From Nocardioides cavernae (GTDB taxonomy: Bacteria > Actinomycetota > Actinomycetes > Propionibacteriales > Nocardioidaceae), in assembly GCF_013410035.1 (NCBI RefSeq), contig NZ_JACCBW010000006.1:62001-126000 (forward strand): a stretch of 64,000 nt of DNA, read 5' to 3'. This document shows positions 48,629 to 57,426 of the stretch, one piece after another. Position 1 is the stretch's first letter; the number at the start of each line of letters is the position of its first letter. Both the position numbers and the translations under genes were made by a program. Below the pieces are notes generated by a model. That model was not told the DNA's origin, did not search any database, and was given only the letters and a program-made list of their open reading frames with translations.

Positions 48629-49402
48629 TCACCCGTGGAGGAGGTCGTCGCCCGCCCCGCCGGGGTCGTCGTCGACGTCGTCGCGCTCCCCGAGCGCCTC
48701 CCGGACGACCGAGAACGCGAGCCCGGCCGGGTAGCCCTTGCGCGCCAGCAGCCCCGCCAGACGTCGGGTCGCCACCTGCGCGTCGAGCCCGCGCATCGAG
48801 CGCATCTTCTTGTCCACGAGCGCCCGCGCAGCCACCCGTTGGTCGGACTCGTCGATCTGCTCGAGCGCCGCAGAGGTGGCCTCGTCGTCGACCCCCTTGC
48901 GGCGCAGCTCCTGCTTGAGGGCCATCGGGGCGAGCCCGCGGCTGCGGTGACGGCTCTCGACCCACTGCCGGGCGAACGCGGCGTCGTCGATGAGGCCGAC
49001 CTCGGTGAAGCGGTCGAGCAGCTGTGCGGCGAGGTCGTCGGGGACGCCTCGCTTCGCCAGCTTGTCCGCGAGCTCCTTGCGGGTGCGCGCCTGGCCCGTG
49101 AGGGTGTCGAGCAGGATCTTGCGCGCGACGGCCTCCGGGTCCGCCTCGACCTCGGCCGCGGCAGCCTCCTGGCGCGCGGTGCGCGCGGCCTCGCGCTCCT
49201 CCCACGTCCGGGTGCGCGTGCGCTTCTGGCCGCCCGTCGAGCGCGCCTTCCGACCTCGGCGACCGGGATCGGCGGGTGCCCCGGCGGGCCTGTCTGCCGG
49301 CGCCTCGGCGGCGGGCCTGGAGGGGGTCTCCCCCACCCACGCCCGCACGCCGAGACCGACGTCGCCGACCCAGTCGGGGGCAGGACGTTGCTCGTCGGTC
49401 AT
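48629..49402 (-). CDS. recX: Regulatory protein RecX
   Basis: Inhibitor and modulator of RecA. The 257-aa protein has a long disordered basic/acidic N-terminal part (1-90) not found in shorter RecX proteins, then the helical RecX repeats ILLDTLTGQARTRKELADKL, FTEVGLIDDAAFARQWVES, GLAPMALKQELRRKGVD and LLARKGYPAGLAFSVV. Located 128 bp downstream of recA behind a large hairpin, so expression probably depends on read-through. Confidence 0.95.
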   Translation of the reverse strand: MTDEQRPAPDWVGDVGLGVRAWVGETPSRPAAEAPADRPAGAPADPGRRGRKARSTGGQKRTRTRTWEEREAARTARQEAAAAEVEADPEAVARKILLDTLTGQARTRKELADKLAKRGVPDDLAAQLLDRFTEVGLIDDAAFARQWVESRHRSRGLAPMALKQELRRKGVDDEATSAALEQIDESDQRVAARALVDKKMRSMRGLDAQVATRRLAGLLARKGYPAGLAFSVVREALGERDDVDDDPGGAGDDLLHG

Positions 49403-49482
49403 CAGGTCTTCCTCACCAGCCGGAGGTCGTGGTGTCGACGCGCGGATCCGGCTTCGCAGGCTCAGCCGGACGCTTGCTCAAC

Positions 49483-49534
49483 CTGATCGAGCCCACGTCG
49501 ACTCCTCGTGCCTCGGAGTCGACTGCTCGATCAG
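49483..49534 (-). terminator. Hairpin spanning the recA stop codon
   Basis: Outer arms CTGATCGAGC (49483-49492) and GCTCGATCAG (49525-49534) and inner arms GTCGACTCC (49497-49505) and GGAGTCGAC (49515-49523) give 19 base pairs with a 4x1 internal loop and a 9-nt loop. The recA TGA (49533-49531) lies inside the stem. No U-tract follows. A second small repeat CCGGCT/AGCCGG is at 49448-49469. Confidence 0.65.
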
Positions 49535-50580
49535 AAGTCGTTGACGCCGATGGGCTCGTCGCTGAGGTCGTCGGGCACGTCGAGGGCGGGCGTGACACCG
49601 AGCTTCTCCAGGATGAGCTTCTCGATCTCGTTGGCGAGGTCGGGGTTGTCGCGCAGGAAGTTGCGCGAGTTCTCCTTGCCCTGGCCGAGCTGGTCGCCCT
49701 CGTAGGTGTACCAGGCGCCGGCCTTGCGGATGATGCCCGCCTCGACGCCGACGTCGATCAGGCCGCCCTCACGGCTGATGCCCTTGCCGTACATGATGTC
49801 GAACTCGGCCTGCTTGAACGGCGGGGCCACCTTGTTCTTGACGACCTTGACGCGGGTGCGGTTGCCGACCATGTCGGTGCCGTCCTTGAGCGTCTCGATG
49901 CGGCGCACGTCGAGGCGCACGGAGGAGTAGAACTTCAGCGCGCGACCACCGGTGGTGGTCTCGGGCGAGCCGAACATGACACCGATCTTCTCGCGGAGCT
50001 GGTTGATGAAGATCGCGGTGGTGCCGGCGTTGTTGAGGGCACCGGTCATCTTGCGGAGCGCCTGGCTCATCAGTCGGGCCTGGAGGCCGACGTGGCTGTC
50101 ACCCATCTCGCCCTCGATCTCGGCGCGGGGCACGAGCGCGGCGACGGAGTCGATGACGATCAGCGACAGCGCACCGGAGCGGATCAGCATGTCGGCGATC
50201 TCGAGCGCCTGCTCACCGGAGTCGGGCTGGGACACCAGCAGGGCGTCGGTGTCGACGCCGAGGGCCTTCGCGTACTCCGGGTCGAGCGCGTGCTCGGCGT
50301 CGATGAAGGCGACGATGCCGCCGGCTGCCTGGGCGCTCGCCACCGCGTGGAGGGCGACCGTCGTCTTTCCGGAGGACTCCGGACCGTAGATCTCGACCAC
50401 ACGTCCGCGCGGGAGACCACCGAGGCCGAGGGCCACGTCGAGGGCGATCGATCCCGTCGGGATCACCTCGAGCGGGGCACGCGTCTCGTCGCCCAGTCGC
50501 ATGACCGAGCCCTTGCCGAACTGCTTCTCCACCTGTGCGAGCGCGGCGTCGAGGGCCTTCTCGCGGTCTGCACCAGCCAT
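49531..50580 (-). CDS. recA: Recombinase RecA
   Basis: Strand-exchange ATPase of recombination and SOS induction. The 349-aa protein shows Walker A GPESSGKTTVALHA, Walker B LIVIDSVAAL, the L1/L2 loops around MTGALNNAGTTAIFINQLREK and GGRALKFYSSVRLD, and the usual acidic tail. No intein is inserted. ATG at 50580. A LexA box lies 138 bp upstream. Confidence 0.99.
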   Translation of the reverse strand: MAGADREKALDAALAQVEKQFGKGSVMRLGDETRAPLEVIPTGSIALDVALGLGGLPRGRVVEIYGPESSGKTTVALHAVASAQAAGGIVAFIDAEHALDPEYAKALGVDTDALLVSQPDSGEQALEIADMLIRSGALSLIVIDSVAALVPRAEIEGEMGDSHVGLQARLMSQALRKMTGALNNAGTTAIFINQLREKIGVMFGSPETTTGGRALKFYSSVRLDVRRIETLKDGTDMVGNRTRVKVVKNKVAPPFKQAEFDIMYGKGISREGGLIDVGVEAGIIRKAGAWYTYEGDQLGQGKENSRNFLRDNPDLANEIEKLILEKLGVTPALDVPDDLSDEPIGVNDF

Positions 50581-50718
50581 TGCTGTGTCCCGTCTTGTCG
50601 TCGTGTGGTGTGAGGTACGTCTGCGACGCTAGGGCGAGCCACCGACAGTCCCTGATCAGGACGGTCTGACGCTGTGGACAACCTCGCCCCTCGTCGTACC
50701 TGTGGATGCACAGTAGCC

Positions 50719-50732
50719 CGAACAGGTGTTCG
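50719..50732 (-). promoter_or_regulatory. LexA (SOS) box upstream of recA
   Basis: CGAACAGGTGTTCG is a perfect CGAAC-N4-GTTCG palindrome, the actinobacterial/Gram-positive SOS consensus. It is in the 209-bp gap between the MFS gene stop and recA, on the recA side, so LexA control of recA is expected. A TAGCGT box nearer recA (about 50627-50632) could be a second, SOS-independent promoter. Confidence 0.85.
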
Positions 50733-50789
50733 ATGCGCGCTCCCGCGCGGCGTGTCGCGCTCTGCGTCGCGGCGGCGAGCAGCGCGGCG

Positions 50790-52043
50790 TCAGTCGCGGG
50801 TGCGGACCAGCACGCCGGCGACGACGACGCAGGCCGCCAGCAGCTCGGCGAGCACCGCCAGGGCGGCGTAGCCCCAGGTGCCGACGACGACCCCGGCGAA
50901 CGCTCCCCCGCCGGCCGCGGTGAGGGCCATGGCCATGTCGGAGGTGCCCTGGACGTCGGTGCGTGCAGCGATCGGCGTGCGGTCGGCGATGACGGTCGAC
51001 GCGGCCACCGTGGCGAACGACCAGCCCAGGCCGAGCAGGAACAGGCCGGTGAAGATCTCCCACGACGTGCCCTGGGGCGACACCGCGCAGAGCGTCAGCG
51101 ACACGAGCAGCAGCACGCCGCCGGTGGCGAGGACCGGGCTGCGGCCGAACCGGTCGGCGGCCCACCCGACGACCGGCGAGAACGCGAACATCCCGAGGAC
51201 GTGGACCGAGATGACGAGTCCGATGACCTCGAGGTGGGCGCCGCCGTGCTCCATGTGGAGCGGCGTCATGATCATGACCGTGACCATCGCGGCGTGCGCC
51301 GAGGCCATCCCGACGACGGCCGCACCCACGCCCGGCACCGCGCGGGCCACGCCGACGAAGACCTCCCAGGACCGTCCGCCGGGCTCGAGGCCCGTCGCGG
51401 GCACCACGCCGGCAGCCCGCTGGGCGAGCAGCAGCGGGTCCGGGCGCAGTCGCAGCCACACCCAGCCGGCGGCGAGGACCAGCACGACGGCCCCGATGGC
51501 GAACCCGCCGGTGAGCTCGGGGATCCCCAGTGATCGCGCCGCGCGGGCGCCGACCCCCGTCAGGTTGGGCCCCGCCACGGCCCCGATGGTGGTGGCCCAC
51601 ACCACGACCGACAGCGCCCGGGCGCGGTGCTCCTCGTCCGCGAGGTCGGTGGCGGCGTAGCGCGAGCCGCTGTTGACGGCCGAGGTCGCCCCGAGCAGCA
51701 CCGCACCGGCGAGCAGCACGAGCATGGAGCCGACGACACCCGCCAGGACGGCGAGCGCGGCACCGGTGGCGCCGACCAGGTAGCCCGCGACGAGGCCGAC
51801 GCGGCGCCCGCGGCGGCGCATGACCCGGGCGAGGGCGTACGCCGCAGCCGCCGTCCCGAGGACCTGGAACGTCTGCGCGAGACCCGCGAGCGTCTCGCTG
51901 CCGGAGATGTCGCGGGCGAGCAGCGACGCCGTCGCCACGCCGATCGTGACCCCGACGGCCCCGACGGCCTGGGAGACGACGAGGGTGCGGACCGTGTGGC
52001 GCTGGACGGCTGCGAGGTCGACCTGCTCGGCGGTGCCGGTCAC
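50790..52043 (-). CDS. MFS transporter (drug/metabolite efflux type)
   Basis: A 417-aa, twelve-helix major facilitator protein. LVVSQAVGAVGVTIGVATASLLA starts helix 1 across several residues; the loop motif ALARVMRRRGRRVGLVAGYL between helices 2 and 3 and GWAADRFGRSPVLATGG between 8 and 9 are typical. Substrate unknown. GTG at 52043 overlaps the DUF3046 stop as GTGA. Part of the coupled DinB / methyltransferase / DUF3046 / MFS chain upstream of recA. Confidence 0.88.
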   Translation of the reverse strand: MTGTAEQVDLAAVQRHTVRTLVVSQAVGAVGVTIGVATASLLARDISGSETLAGLAQTFQVLGTAAAAYALARVMRRRGRRVGLVAGYLVGATGAALAVLAGVVGSMLVLLAGAVLLGATSAVNSGSRYAATDLADEEHRARALSVVVWATTIGAVAGPNLTGVGARAARSLGIPELTGGFAIGAVVLVLAAGWVWLRLRPDPLLLAQRAAGVVPATGLEPGGRSWEVFVGVARAVPGVGAAVVGMASAHAAMVTVMIMTPLHMEHGGAHLEVIGLVISVHVLGMFAFSPVVGWAADRFGRSPVLATGGVLLLVSLTLCAVSPQGTSWEIFTGLFLLGLGWSFATVAASTVIADRTPIAARTDVQGTSDMAMALTAAGGGAFAGVVVGTWGYAALAVLAELLAACVVVAGVLVRTRD

Positions 52044-52234
52044 CGCTCGCTCTCGGGGAGCTCGAGCTGGCGCCGGACGGCGGCCCACACCTGCTTGGGC
52101 GGCACGCCTGCGTCGAGCGCCTCCTGGGTGGTCAGGCCGTCGAGGTCGCGGACCACGGTCAGCTCGGCCCAGCTGCGGGAGTAGGCGCGACCGAGCACGT
52201 GGTCGAGCCGGTCCCAGAACTCCGTGTGCCTCAT
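52040..52234 (-). CDS. DUF3046 protein
   Basis: A 64-aa soluble protein, MRHTEFWDRLDHVLGRAY, with the conserved LTTQEALDAGVPPKQVWAAV segment. DUF3046 is frequently encoded just upstream of recA in actinobacteria; function unknown. ATG overlaps the methyltransferase stop as ATGA. Confidence 0.92.
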   Translation of the reverse strand: MRHTEFWDRLDHVLGRAYSRSWAELTVVRDLDGLTTQEALDAGVPPKQVWAAVRRQLELPESER

Positions 52235-52857
52235 GGGTCCAGCCTTCCACGGACCGCCGACACGCCGAGCCACGACTCCTGCTGCGCGCGCGCCCTCAGC
52301 GGGTGGACGTTCACGTGCTCCCACCCCGAGCGGCCCACGACGTCGCGGAGCGGCTCGTCCCGCCAGTACGTGAAGTGGCGCGGGCTGCTGACGGAGCCGT
52401 GCGTCGACCAGCCCTCCCCGTCGCCCTCCTTGACCGACGCGCAGAGGAAGCCTCCGGGACGGGTGACGTCGGCGAGTCGCGCGAGCACCGTCGCCAGGTC
52501 GGGTCGCGCCACGTGGAGCAGGGAGGCGTTGGCCCAGACCACGTCGTACGGACCCTCCGGCGAGGTGAGGTCGTCGGTCAGCGGGTCGAGCAGGTCGCAC
52601 GCGTGGCCCTGCTCGCGCAGCAGCGCGACGAAGCCGGGCGTGATGTCCGTGCGGCGGACCGTGAACCCGCTCTCCTCGAGCAGCAGCGCGTCACGCCCTC
52701 CCCCGGAGCCGATCTCGAGCACCCGGGCGCCGGGGCCCAGCTCGGCGAGGAGCTCCGCGATGGTCGCCCGCACCCAGACGGGTTCAGGCGGGGACGCCTC
52801 GGCGTAGGCCGAGGCGTCGAGGTCGTAGGCGCGGACCGTGTCGTCCTGCGAGGTCAC
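52231..52857 (-). CDS. Class I SAM-dependent methyltransferase
   Basis: A 208-aa Rossmann methyltransferase: SAM motif I ARVLEIGSGGGRDALLLEE, motif II around FTVRRTDITPGFV, motif IV YDVVWANASLLHV and RPGGFLCASVKEG. The acceptor is unknown. GTG at 52857 overlaps the DinB gene stop as GTGA. Confidence 0.9.
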   Translation of the reverse strand: MTSQDDTVRAYDLDASAYAEASPPEPVWVRATIAELLAELGPGARVLEIGSGGGRDALLLEESGFTVRRTDITPGFVALLREQGHACDLLDPLTDDLTSPEGPYDVVWANASLLHVARPDLATVLARLADVTRPGGFLCASVKEGDGEGWSTHGSVSSPRHFTYWRDEPLRDVVGRSGWEHVNVHPLRARAQQESWLGVSAVRGRLDP

Positions 52858-53402
52858 GGCAGCGGCGCACCCACGTCGTGGAGGTGGTGCACGACGTCGT
52901 GCAGGTGGTAGCTGCCGAGCGACTCGACGGTGAAGACCGAGCCGTCGGACCGCAGCCCGCGGCGGTGCCGCGCGGCGTCGTCGACGGAGGCGTACGCGCC
53001 CGCGACGGTGCCGGCCGCCTCGACCAGCGCGAGGGCCACCGCGGCAGGGTCCTGGCTCGCGTAGTCGCTCTCGACCGCCGTGACGTCCTGGTCCCAGTTG
53101 GCGAAGGTCGGCTCGTCCTCCTCCAGCATGAGCCGCACCCGCTGGTCGAACAGCACGTGCACGTCGCGCACGTGGGCGGCGTACTCGAGCGCCGACCACA
53201 CGTCGGGCGACGGGCGGTCGCGGACGTCGTCGCGGCCCAGCACCTCCGACCACGTCGTGGCGGTGACCCCCAGGAGTCGCGGCAGGTCGGTCAGGCCCTG
53301 GGCGGCGGGGTCGAAGCCGCACTCCGGGCACGGTCTCTCCAGCACCCACGTCCAGTCCTTGGTGTCGGGGACGATCGGGTCCGCGTCTGTCATGCCCGTC
53401 AT
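52854..53402 (-). CDS. DinB-superfamily protein
   Basis: A protein of about 182 aa with the four-helix DinB/MDMPI fold: WSALEYAAHVRDVHVLFDQR with a metal-ligand His, and a C-terminal HLHDVVHHLHDV supplying further histidines. A CPECGFDP segment near the N-terminus is common in actinobacterial members. Many are thiol-dependent (mycothiol or bacillithiol) transferases; the reaction is unknown here. ATG 53402 or 53393 may be the start. Confidence 0.85.
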   Translation of the reverse strand: MTGMTDADPIVPDTKDWTWVLERPCPECGFDPAAQGLTDLPRLLGVTATTWSEVLGRDDVRDRPSPDVWSALEYAAHVRDVHVLFDQRVRLMLEEDEPTFANWDQDVTAVESDYASQDPAAVALALVEAAGTVAGAYASVDDAARHRRGLRSDGSVFTVESLGSYHLHDVVHHLHDVGAPLP

Positions 53403-53437
53403 CCAACCGAGCCGACGCGACCGGGACAATGCGTGGA

Positions 53438-53917
53438 ATGGACATCCGTCGCGCACTTCCCGCCGACCTCGACGCCGTGTCGGCGATCTACGGCCGGGAG
53501 GCGCTGGAGGGGCACGCGACGTTCGACGTCGAGCCCCGGCCGATGGCGGTGTGGCAGGAGAAGCTGGCCGGTGACGACCACTTCCTGGTCGCCGAGCACG
53601 ACGGGGAGGTCGTCGGCTACGCCACCTCGGGGCCCTACCGGCCGAAGCCGGCCTACGGCCGCACGCGGGAGAGCACCGTCTACGTCGCGCCGGGGCACCA
53701 GGGACTGGGCGTCGGACGGGCGCTGTACGACGTCCTGCTCGCCGCGCTCGCCGACGACGGCGTGCACCTGGTCGTCGCCGCCGTGGCCCTGCCCAACCCC
53801 GGGAGCCTCGCCCTGCACCGGGCGTGCGGCTTCGAGGAGGTCGGGACCATGCGCGAGGTGGGCCGCAAGCACGACCGGTGGATCGACGTCATGTGGCTGC
53901 AGCGGGTGCTCGACTGA
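53438..53917 (+). CDS. GNAT acetyltransferase, phosphinothricin/methionine-sulfone type
   Basis: A 159-aa GNAT enzyme of the PAT/MddA (YncA) group: MDIRRALPADLDAVSAIYG, EHDGEVVGYATSGPYRPKP, ESTVYVAPGHQGLGVGRAL for acetyl-CoA, NPGSLALHRACGFEEVG and KHDRWIDVMWLQR. Such enzymes acetylate phosphinothricin or methionine sulfoximine/sulfone. The ATG at 53438 is preceded by GACAAT and 7 nt. It is divergent from the DinB gene. Confidence 0.9.
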   Translation: MDIRRALPADLDAVSAIYGREALEGHATFDVEPRPMAVWQEKLAGDDHFLVAEHDGEVVGYATSGPYRPKPAYGRTRESTVYVAPGHQGLGVGRALYDVLLAALADDGVHLVVAAVALPNPGSLALHRACGFEEVGTMREVGRKHDRWIDVMWLQRVLD

Positions 53918-53921
53918 CCCG

Positions 53922-53927
53922 TAGGGT
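53922..53927 (+). promoter_or_regulatory. -10 box of the second BrkB gene (leaderless start)
   Basis: TAGGGT, 6 nt, ATG at 53934, starting only 5 nt after the acetyltransferase stop codon. Confidence 0.5.
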
Positions 53928-53933
53928 GCGCGC

Positions 53934-54908
53934 ATGACGACCGCCCGCACCGTCCCGGTGACCACCGAGATGGACGGCGACGAGCTCGACGCCGAGGACG
54001 CTTGGCACCTCGCCCGCCACCACGGGCTGCGGCGCGTCCTCGTCGAGTCGGCGGTGCGGTTCCGCTACGGCGACGGCTTCACCAACAGCCGCGCCCTGGC
54101 CCTCCAGACCTGCCTCGCCGTGGTGCCGTTCCTCCTCGCGGTGATGGGCCTGGCCGCGGACATCGACGACGAGCGGCCCTCGCGGGTCGTCGCGGAGACG
54201 GTGAACGCGATCTCCCCCGCCACCGGCGACGACTCCGTGGTGGACGCGCTGGCGTCCGGGTCGGAGCAGTCGGGCGAGCTCGCCCTGGTCCTGGGCCTCG
54301 TCTTCGCCCTGCTGTCGATGACGACGGCCATGGCACAGGTCGAGCGGGGCAGCAACCGCATCTACGGCATCCGCCGCGACCGGCCGGCCCTCCACAAGTA
54401 CGGCCGGGCCGCGGTCTTCACCGTCGTGCTCGCGGGCCCCGTGGGGCTGGGCTTCCTCGCCCTGGTCGCGGGTGGTGCGTTCGGTGACGCGATGGTCGCG
54501 GAGTACGGCTGGTCCGAGGCGACCCACCGCGCCTGGGACTGGGGCCGCTGGCCGTTGGGCCTCGTGGCGCTGGTGGTCGCGATCGCGGTGCTCTTCGACC
54601 ACGCGCCGAGGCGGCGCCAGCCCGCGCTGTCCTGGCTCGCCCTCGGGTCGGGCGTCACGGTGCTGGGTAGCATGGCCGCAGCGGCCGGGCTGGCGGCGTA
54701 CGTCACGCTGAGCGGCTCGTTCAGCAGCACCTACGGCCCGCTCGCCGGGGTGTTCGCGCTGCTGCTGTGGAGCCTGCTGTCGTCGATCTCGCTGTTCTTC
54801 GGCGTCGCGGTCTGCGCGCAGCTCGAGGCGCTGCGCGCGGGCGAGGAGGCGCCCGCCTACGACGACCCCGGGCGACCGCACAGCCGCGTCGTCGACGACC
54901 TGGGCTGA
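53934..54908 (+). CDS. YihY/BrkB-family membrane protein (second copy)
   Basis: A 324-aa protein with about six helices: FTNSRALALQTCLAVVPFLL, LALVLGLVFALLSMTTAMAQ, AAVFTVVLAGPVGLGFLALV and a final FSSTYGPLAGVFALLLWSLL with the conserved YGPLA motif. Only distantly related to the family member at 23096-24061. Function unknown. Confidence 0.9.
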   Translation: MTTARTVPVTTEMDGDELDAEDAWHLARHHGLRRVLVESAVRFRYGDGFTNSRALALQTCLAVVPFLLAVMGLAADIDDERPSRVVAETVNAISPATGDDSVVDALASGSEQSGELALVLGLVFALLSMTTAMAQVERGSNRIYGIRRDRPALHKYGRAAVFTVVLAGPVGLGFLALVAGGAFGDAMVAEYGWSEATHRAWDWGRWPLGLVALVVAIAVLFDHAPRRRQPALSWLALGSGVTVLGSMAAAAGLAAYVTLSGSFSSTYGPLAGVFALLLWSLLSSISLFFGVAVCAQLEALRAGEEAPAYDDPGRPHSRVVDDLG

Positions 54909-54938
54909 CGCTCCGGACCGGTGACGGCGGGGGCCGCG

Positions 54939-56567
54939 TCAGGCCAGCCCGAGCTCCTTCGTCGACACCTCGCGCATCTCGACCTTGCGGACCTTGCCGG
55001 TGACGGTCATCGGGAACTCCTCGACGACCATCACGTAGCGCGGCACCTTGTAGTGCGCGAGCCGGCCGCTGGCGTACGCCCGCACGGCGTCCGCGTCGAG
55101 CGGCTCGGCGCCCGGCCGCATCCGCAGCCACGCACAGAGCTCCTCGCCGTACTTCGCGTCCGGCACCCCGACCACCTGGACGTCCTCGATGTCTGGGTGG
55201 GTGTAGAGGAACTCCTCGATCTCGCGCGGGTAGATGTTCTCCCCGCCGCGGATCACCATGTCCTTGATCCGCCCCGTGATCTCCACGAAGCCGTCGTCGG
55301 CCATCACGCCGAGGTCCCCGGTGTGCATCCAGCCGTCGGCGTCGATCGCCTCGGCGGTCTTCTCCGGCTCGTCCCAGTAGCCGAGCATCACCGAGTAACC
55401 GCGGGTGCAGAACTCGCCGGCTTCGCCCCGCGGCATCGTCTCCCCGGTGACCGGGTCGGCGATCTTGACCTCGAGGTGGGGACAGACCCGCCCCACGGTG
55501 CCGACCTTGTGGTCGAACGAGTCGTCGGTGCGGGTCTGCATGGAGACCGGTGACGTCTCGGTCATGCCGTAGGCGATCGTCATCTCCTCGATCCCGCTCT
55601 CGATGAGCTTCTTCATCATCTCGGCGGGGCACGGCGAGCCCGCCATGATCCCGGTGCGCACCGAGGTCAGGTCGTAGGAGCCGAGGTCGGGCAGCGCCCA
55701 CTCGGCGATGAACATCGTGGGCACCCCGTAGAGCGACGTGCAGGCCTCGTCCGCCACCGCCCTCAGGGTCAGTGCGGGGTCGAAGCCCGGTGCCGGGATC
55801 ACCATCGTGGCGCCGTGCGAGGAGCACGCGAGGTTGCCCATCACCATCCCGAAGCAGTGGTAGAAGGGCACCGGGATGCACACCCGGTCCTCCTCGGTGT
55901 AGCGGCAGACCTCCCCCACGAGGTAGCCGTTGTTGAGGATGTTGCGGTGGCTGAGGGTCGCGCCCTTGGGGAAACCGGTCGTGCCGGAGGTGTACTGGAT
56001 GTTGATCGGGTCCTCCGGCGCGAGCGAGGCCGAGCGTGCGGCGAGGTCGTCGGCGGAGACACCCTCGCCGGCGGCGAGCAGGCCGGCCCAGCTGTCGTCG
56101 TCGTCGAGGTAGACGGTGCGCTCCAGGCCGGGCACGTCCGCGGCGGTCGCCTCCACCATCGAGCGGTAGTCGCTGGTCCGGAACGAGGTCGCGCTGATGA
56201 GCATCCGCATGCCCGACTGCTGGACGACGTAGGAGAACTCGTGCGTGCGGTAGGCGGGGTTGACGTTGACCAGGATCGCGCCGACCTTCGCGGTCGCGAA
56301 CTGGACCAGGGTCCACTCGGCGCTGTTGGGACCCCAGATGCCCACCCGGTCGCCCTGCGCGATGCCGACGCCCATGAGCCCGCGGGCCACGTCGTCGACG
56401 GCGGCGTCCAGCTCCGACCAGGTCCACCGCCGGCCCGACGCGCACTCGACGAGCGCCTCGCGGTCGCCGTACGTCGCCACCGTGCGCTCGAGGTTCGCGC
56501 CGATCGTCTCCTCCAGCAGCGCCGGAGTGGTCTCGCCCTTGGCGTAGGAGCTGGCGTAGGAGTCCAT
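54939..56567 (-). CDS. Acyl-CoA synthetase (AMP-forming)
   Basis: A 542-aa ANL-superfamily ligase activating a carboxylic acid with ATP and CoA. The P-loop IQYTSGTTGFPKGATLSH, the A5 region IAYGMTETSPVS, A7 WMHTGDLGVM and A8 GRIKDMVIRGGENIYPRE are all intact, as is the catalytic Lys in VTGKVRKVEM. It groups with medium-chain fatty-acid/2,3-dihydroxybenzoate-type ligases (FadD-like); substrate uncertain. TAGGTT 6 nt before the ATG at 56567 suggests a leaderless mRNA. Confidence 0.94.
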   Translation of the reverse strand: MDSYASSYAKGETTPALLEETIGANLERTVATYGDREALVECASGRRWTWSELDAAVDDVARGLMGVGIAQGDRVGIWGPNSAEWTLVQFATAKVGAILVNVNPAYRTHEFSYVVQQSGMRMLISATSFRTSDYRSMVEATAADVPGLERTVYLDDDDSWAGLLAAGEGVSADDLAARSASLAPEDPINIQYTSGTTGFPKGATLSHRNILNNGYLVGEVCRYTEEDRVCIPVPFYHCFGMVMGNLACSSHGATMVIPAPGFDPALTLRAVADEACTSLYGVPTMFIAEWALPDLGSYDLTSVRTGIMAGSPCPAEMMKKLIESGIEEMTIAYGMTETSPVSMQTRTDDSFDHKVGTVGRVCPHLEVKIADPVTGETMPRGEAGEFCTRGYSVMLGYWDEPEKTAEAIDADGWMHTGDLGVMADDGFVEITGRIKDMVIRGGENIYPREIEEFLYTHPDIEDVQVVGVPDAKYGEELCAWLRMRPGAEPLDADAVRAYASGRLAHYKVPRYVMVVEEFPMTVTGKVRKVEMREVSTKELGLA

Positions 56568-56573
56568 CCCGGC

Positions 56574-56579
56574 AACCTA
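56574..56579 (-). promoter_or_regulatory. -10 box of the acyl-CoA synthetase (leaderless start)
   Basis: Minus-strand TAGGTT, 6 nt, ATG at 56567. Confidence 0.5.
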
Positions 56580-56619
56580 GGACGGCCCTCGCCGCGTTGG
56601 CCAGAGGTTGGTCCGGGGC

Positions 56620-57426
56620 TCAGGTGAGCAGCAGCGCGTCCAGCCGTCGGCGTACGACCAGCAGCCCGATCACACCCATCACGACGAGGTAGACGACGGA
56701 GACCGCCGACTCCCACGTCACGAAGCCCGTGGTGAGCTCCCGGCACAGCACGACGCCCCGGTAGAGGGGCGTCGCCTCGACGACCCAGCGCAGCACACCG
56801 TCGCCGAACGCCTCGACGGGGAAGAACGTCGCGGAGAAGAGGAACAGCGGCATCTGGGCGAGCGTGATCTTGTCGAAGTCCTGCCAGCTCTTCATCCAGG
56901 TCGTCAGCGCCATGCACACCGCCGAGAAGGCGAACGCGATGAGCACCGCGGCCGGCAGCGCGAGCACCGCCCACCACGAGTCGACGAGCCCCATCGCGAG
57001 CATCACCAGCAGGAACGCCGCCGAGTAGACGGACCCGCGGATCAGTCCCCACGCGATCTCACCGCGGGCGATGTCGCCCGTCGAGAGCGGGGTGGCGAGC
57101 ATCTGGTCGTAGAGCTTCTCGTACCTGAGCTTGAAGAACACGTTGAACGTGCTGTCCATCAGTGCGCCGTTGAAGGCGGAGGTGGCGAGCATCGCGGGTG
57201 CGACGAACGCCGCGTACGGCACCTGCTCGCCGTGGAAGTCGAACGTGTCGATGAGCTGGCCGACGCCGATGCCGATCGAGAAGAGGTAGAGCACCGGCTC
57301 GAGGAAACCGGTGAGGAAGAGCTTCCACGCCGACCTGTAGACGATGAAGTTGCGCAGCACCAGCAGCCGGGCCGCGCCGGCAGGCGACATGGGCGCGGGG
57401 ATCGCGACCTGTCCGAGGGCGGCCAT
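56620..57426 (-). CDS. ABC-2 type permease (second subunit)
   Basis: A 268-aa six-helix permease of the ABC-2 exporter family (DrrB/NodJ-like): FLEPVLYLFSIGIGVG, APAMLATSAFNGALMDST, a LRYEKLYDQMLATPLS coupling helix, LFLFSATFFPVEAFGD and TPLYRGVVLCRELTTG. Its ATG overlaps the first permease stop by one base (TGATG). Last gene of the exporter operon. Confidence 0.92.
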   Translation of the reverse strand: MAALGQVAIPAPMSPAGAARLLVLRNFIVYRSAWKLFLTGFLEPVLYLFSIGIGVGQLIDTFDFHGEQVPYAAFVAPAMLATSAFNGALMDSTFNVFFKLRYEKLYDQMLATPLSTGDIARGEIAWGLIRGSVYSAAFLLVMLAMGLVDSWWAVLALPAAVLIAFAFSAVCMALTTWMKSWQDFDKITLAQMPLFLFSATFFPVEAFGDGVLRWVVEATPLYRGVVLCRELTTGFVTWESAVSVVYLVVMGVIGLLVVRRRLDALLLT

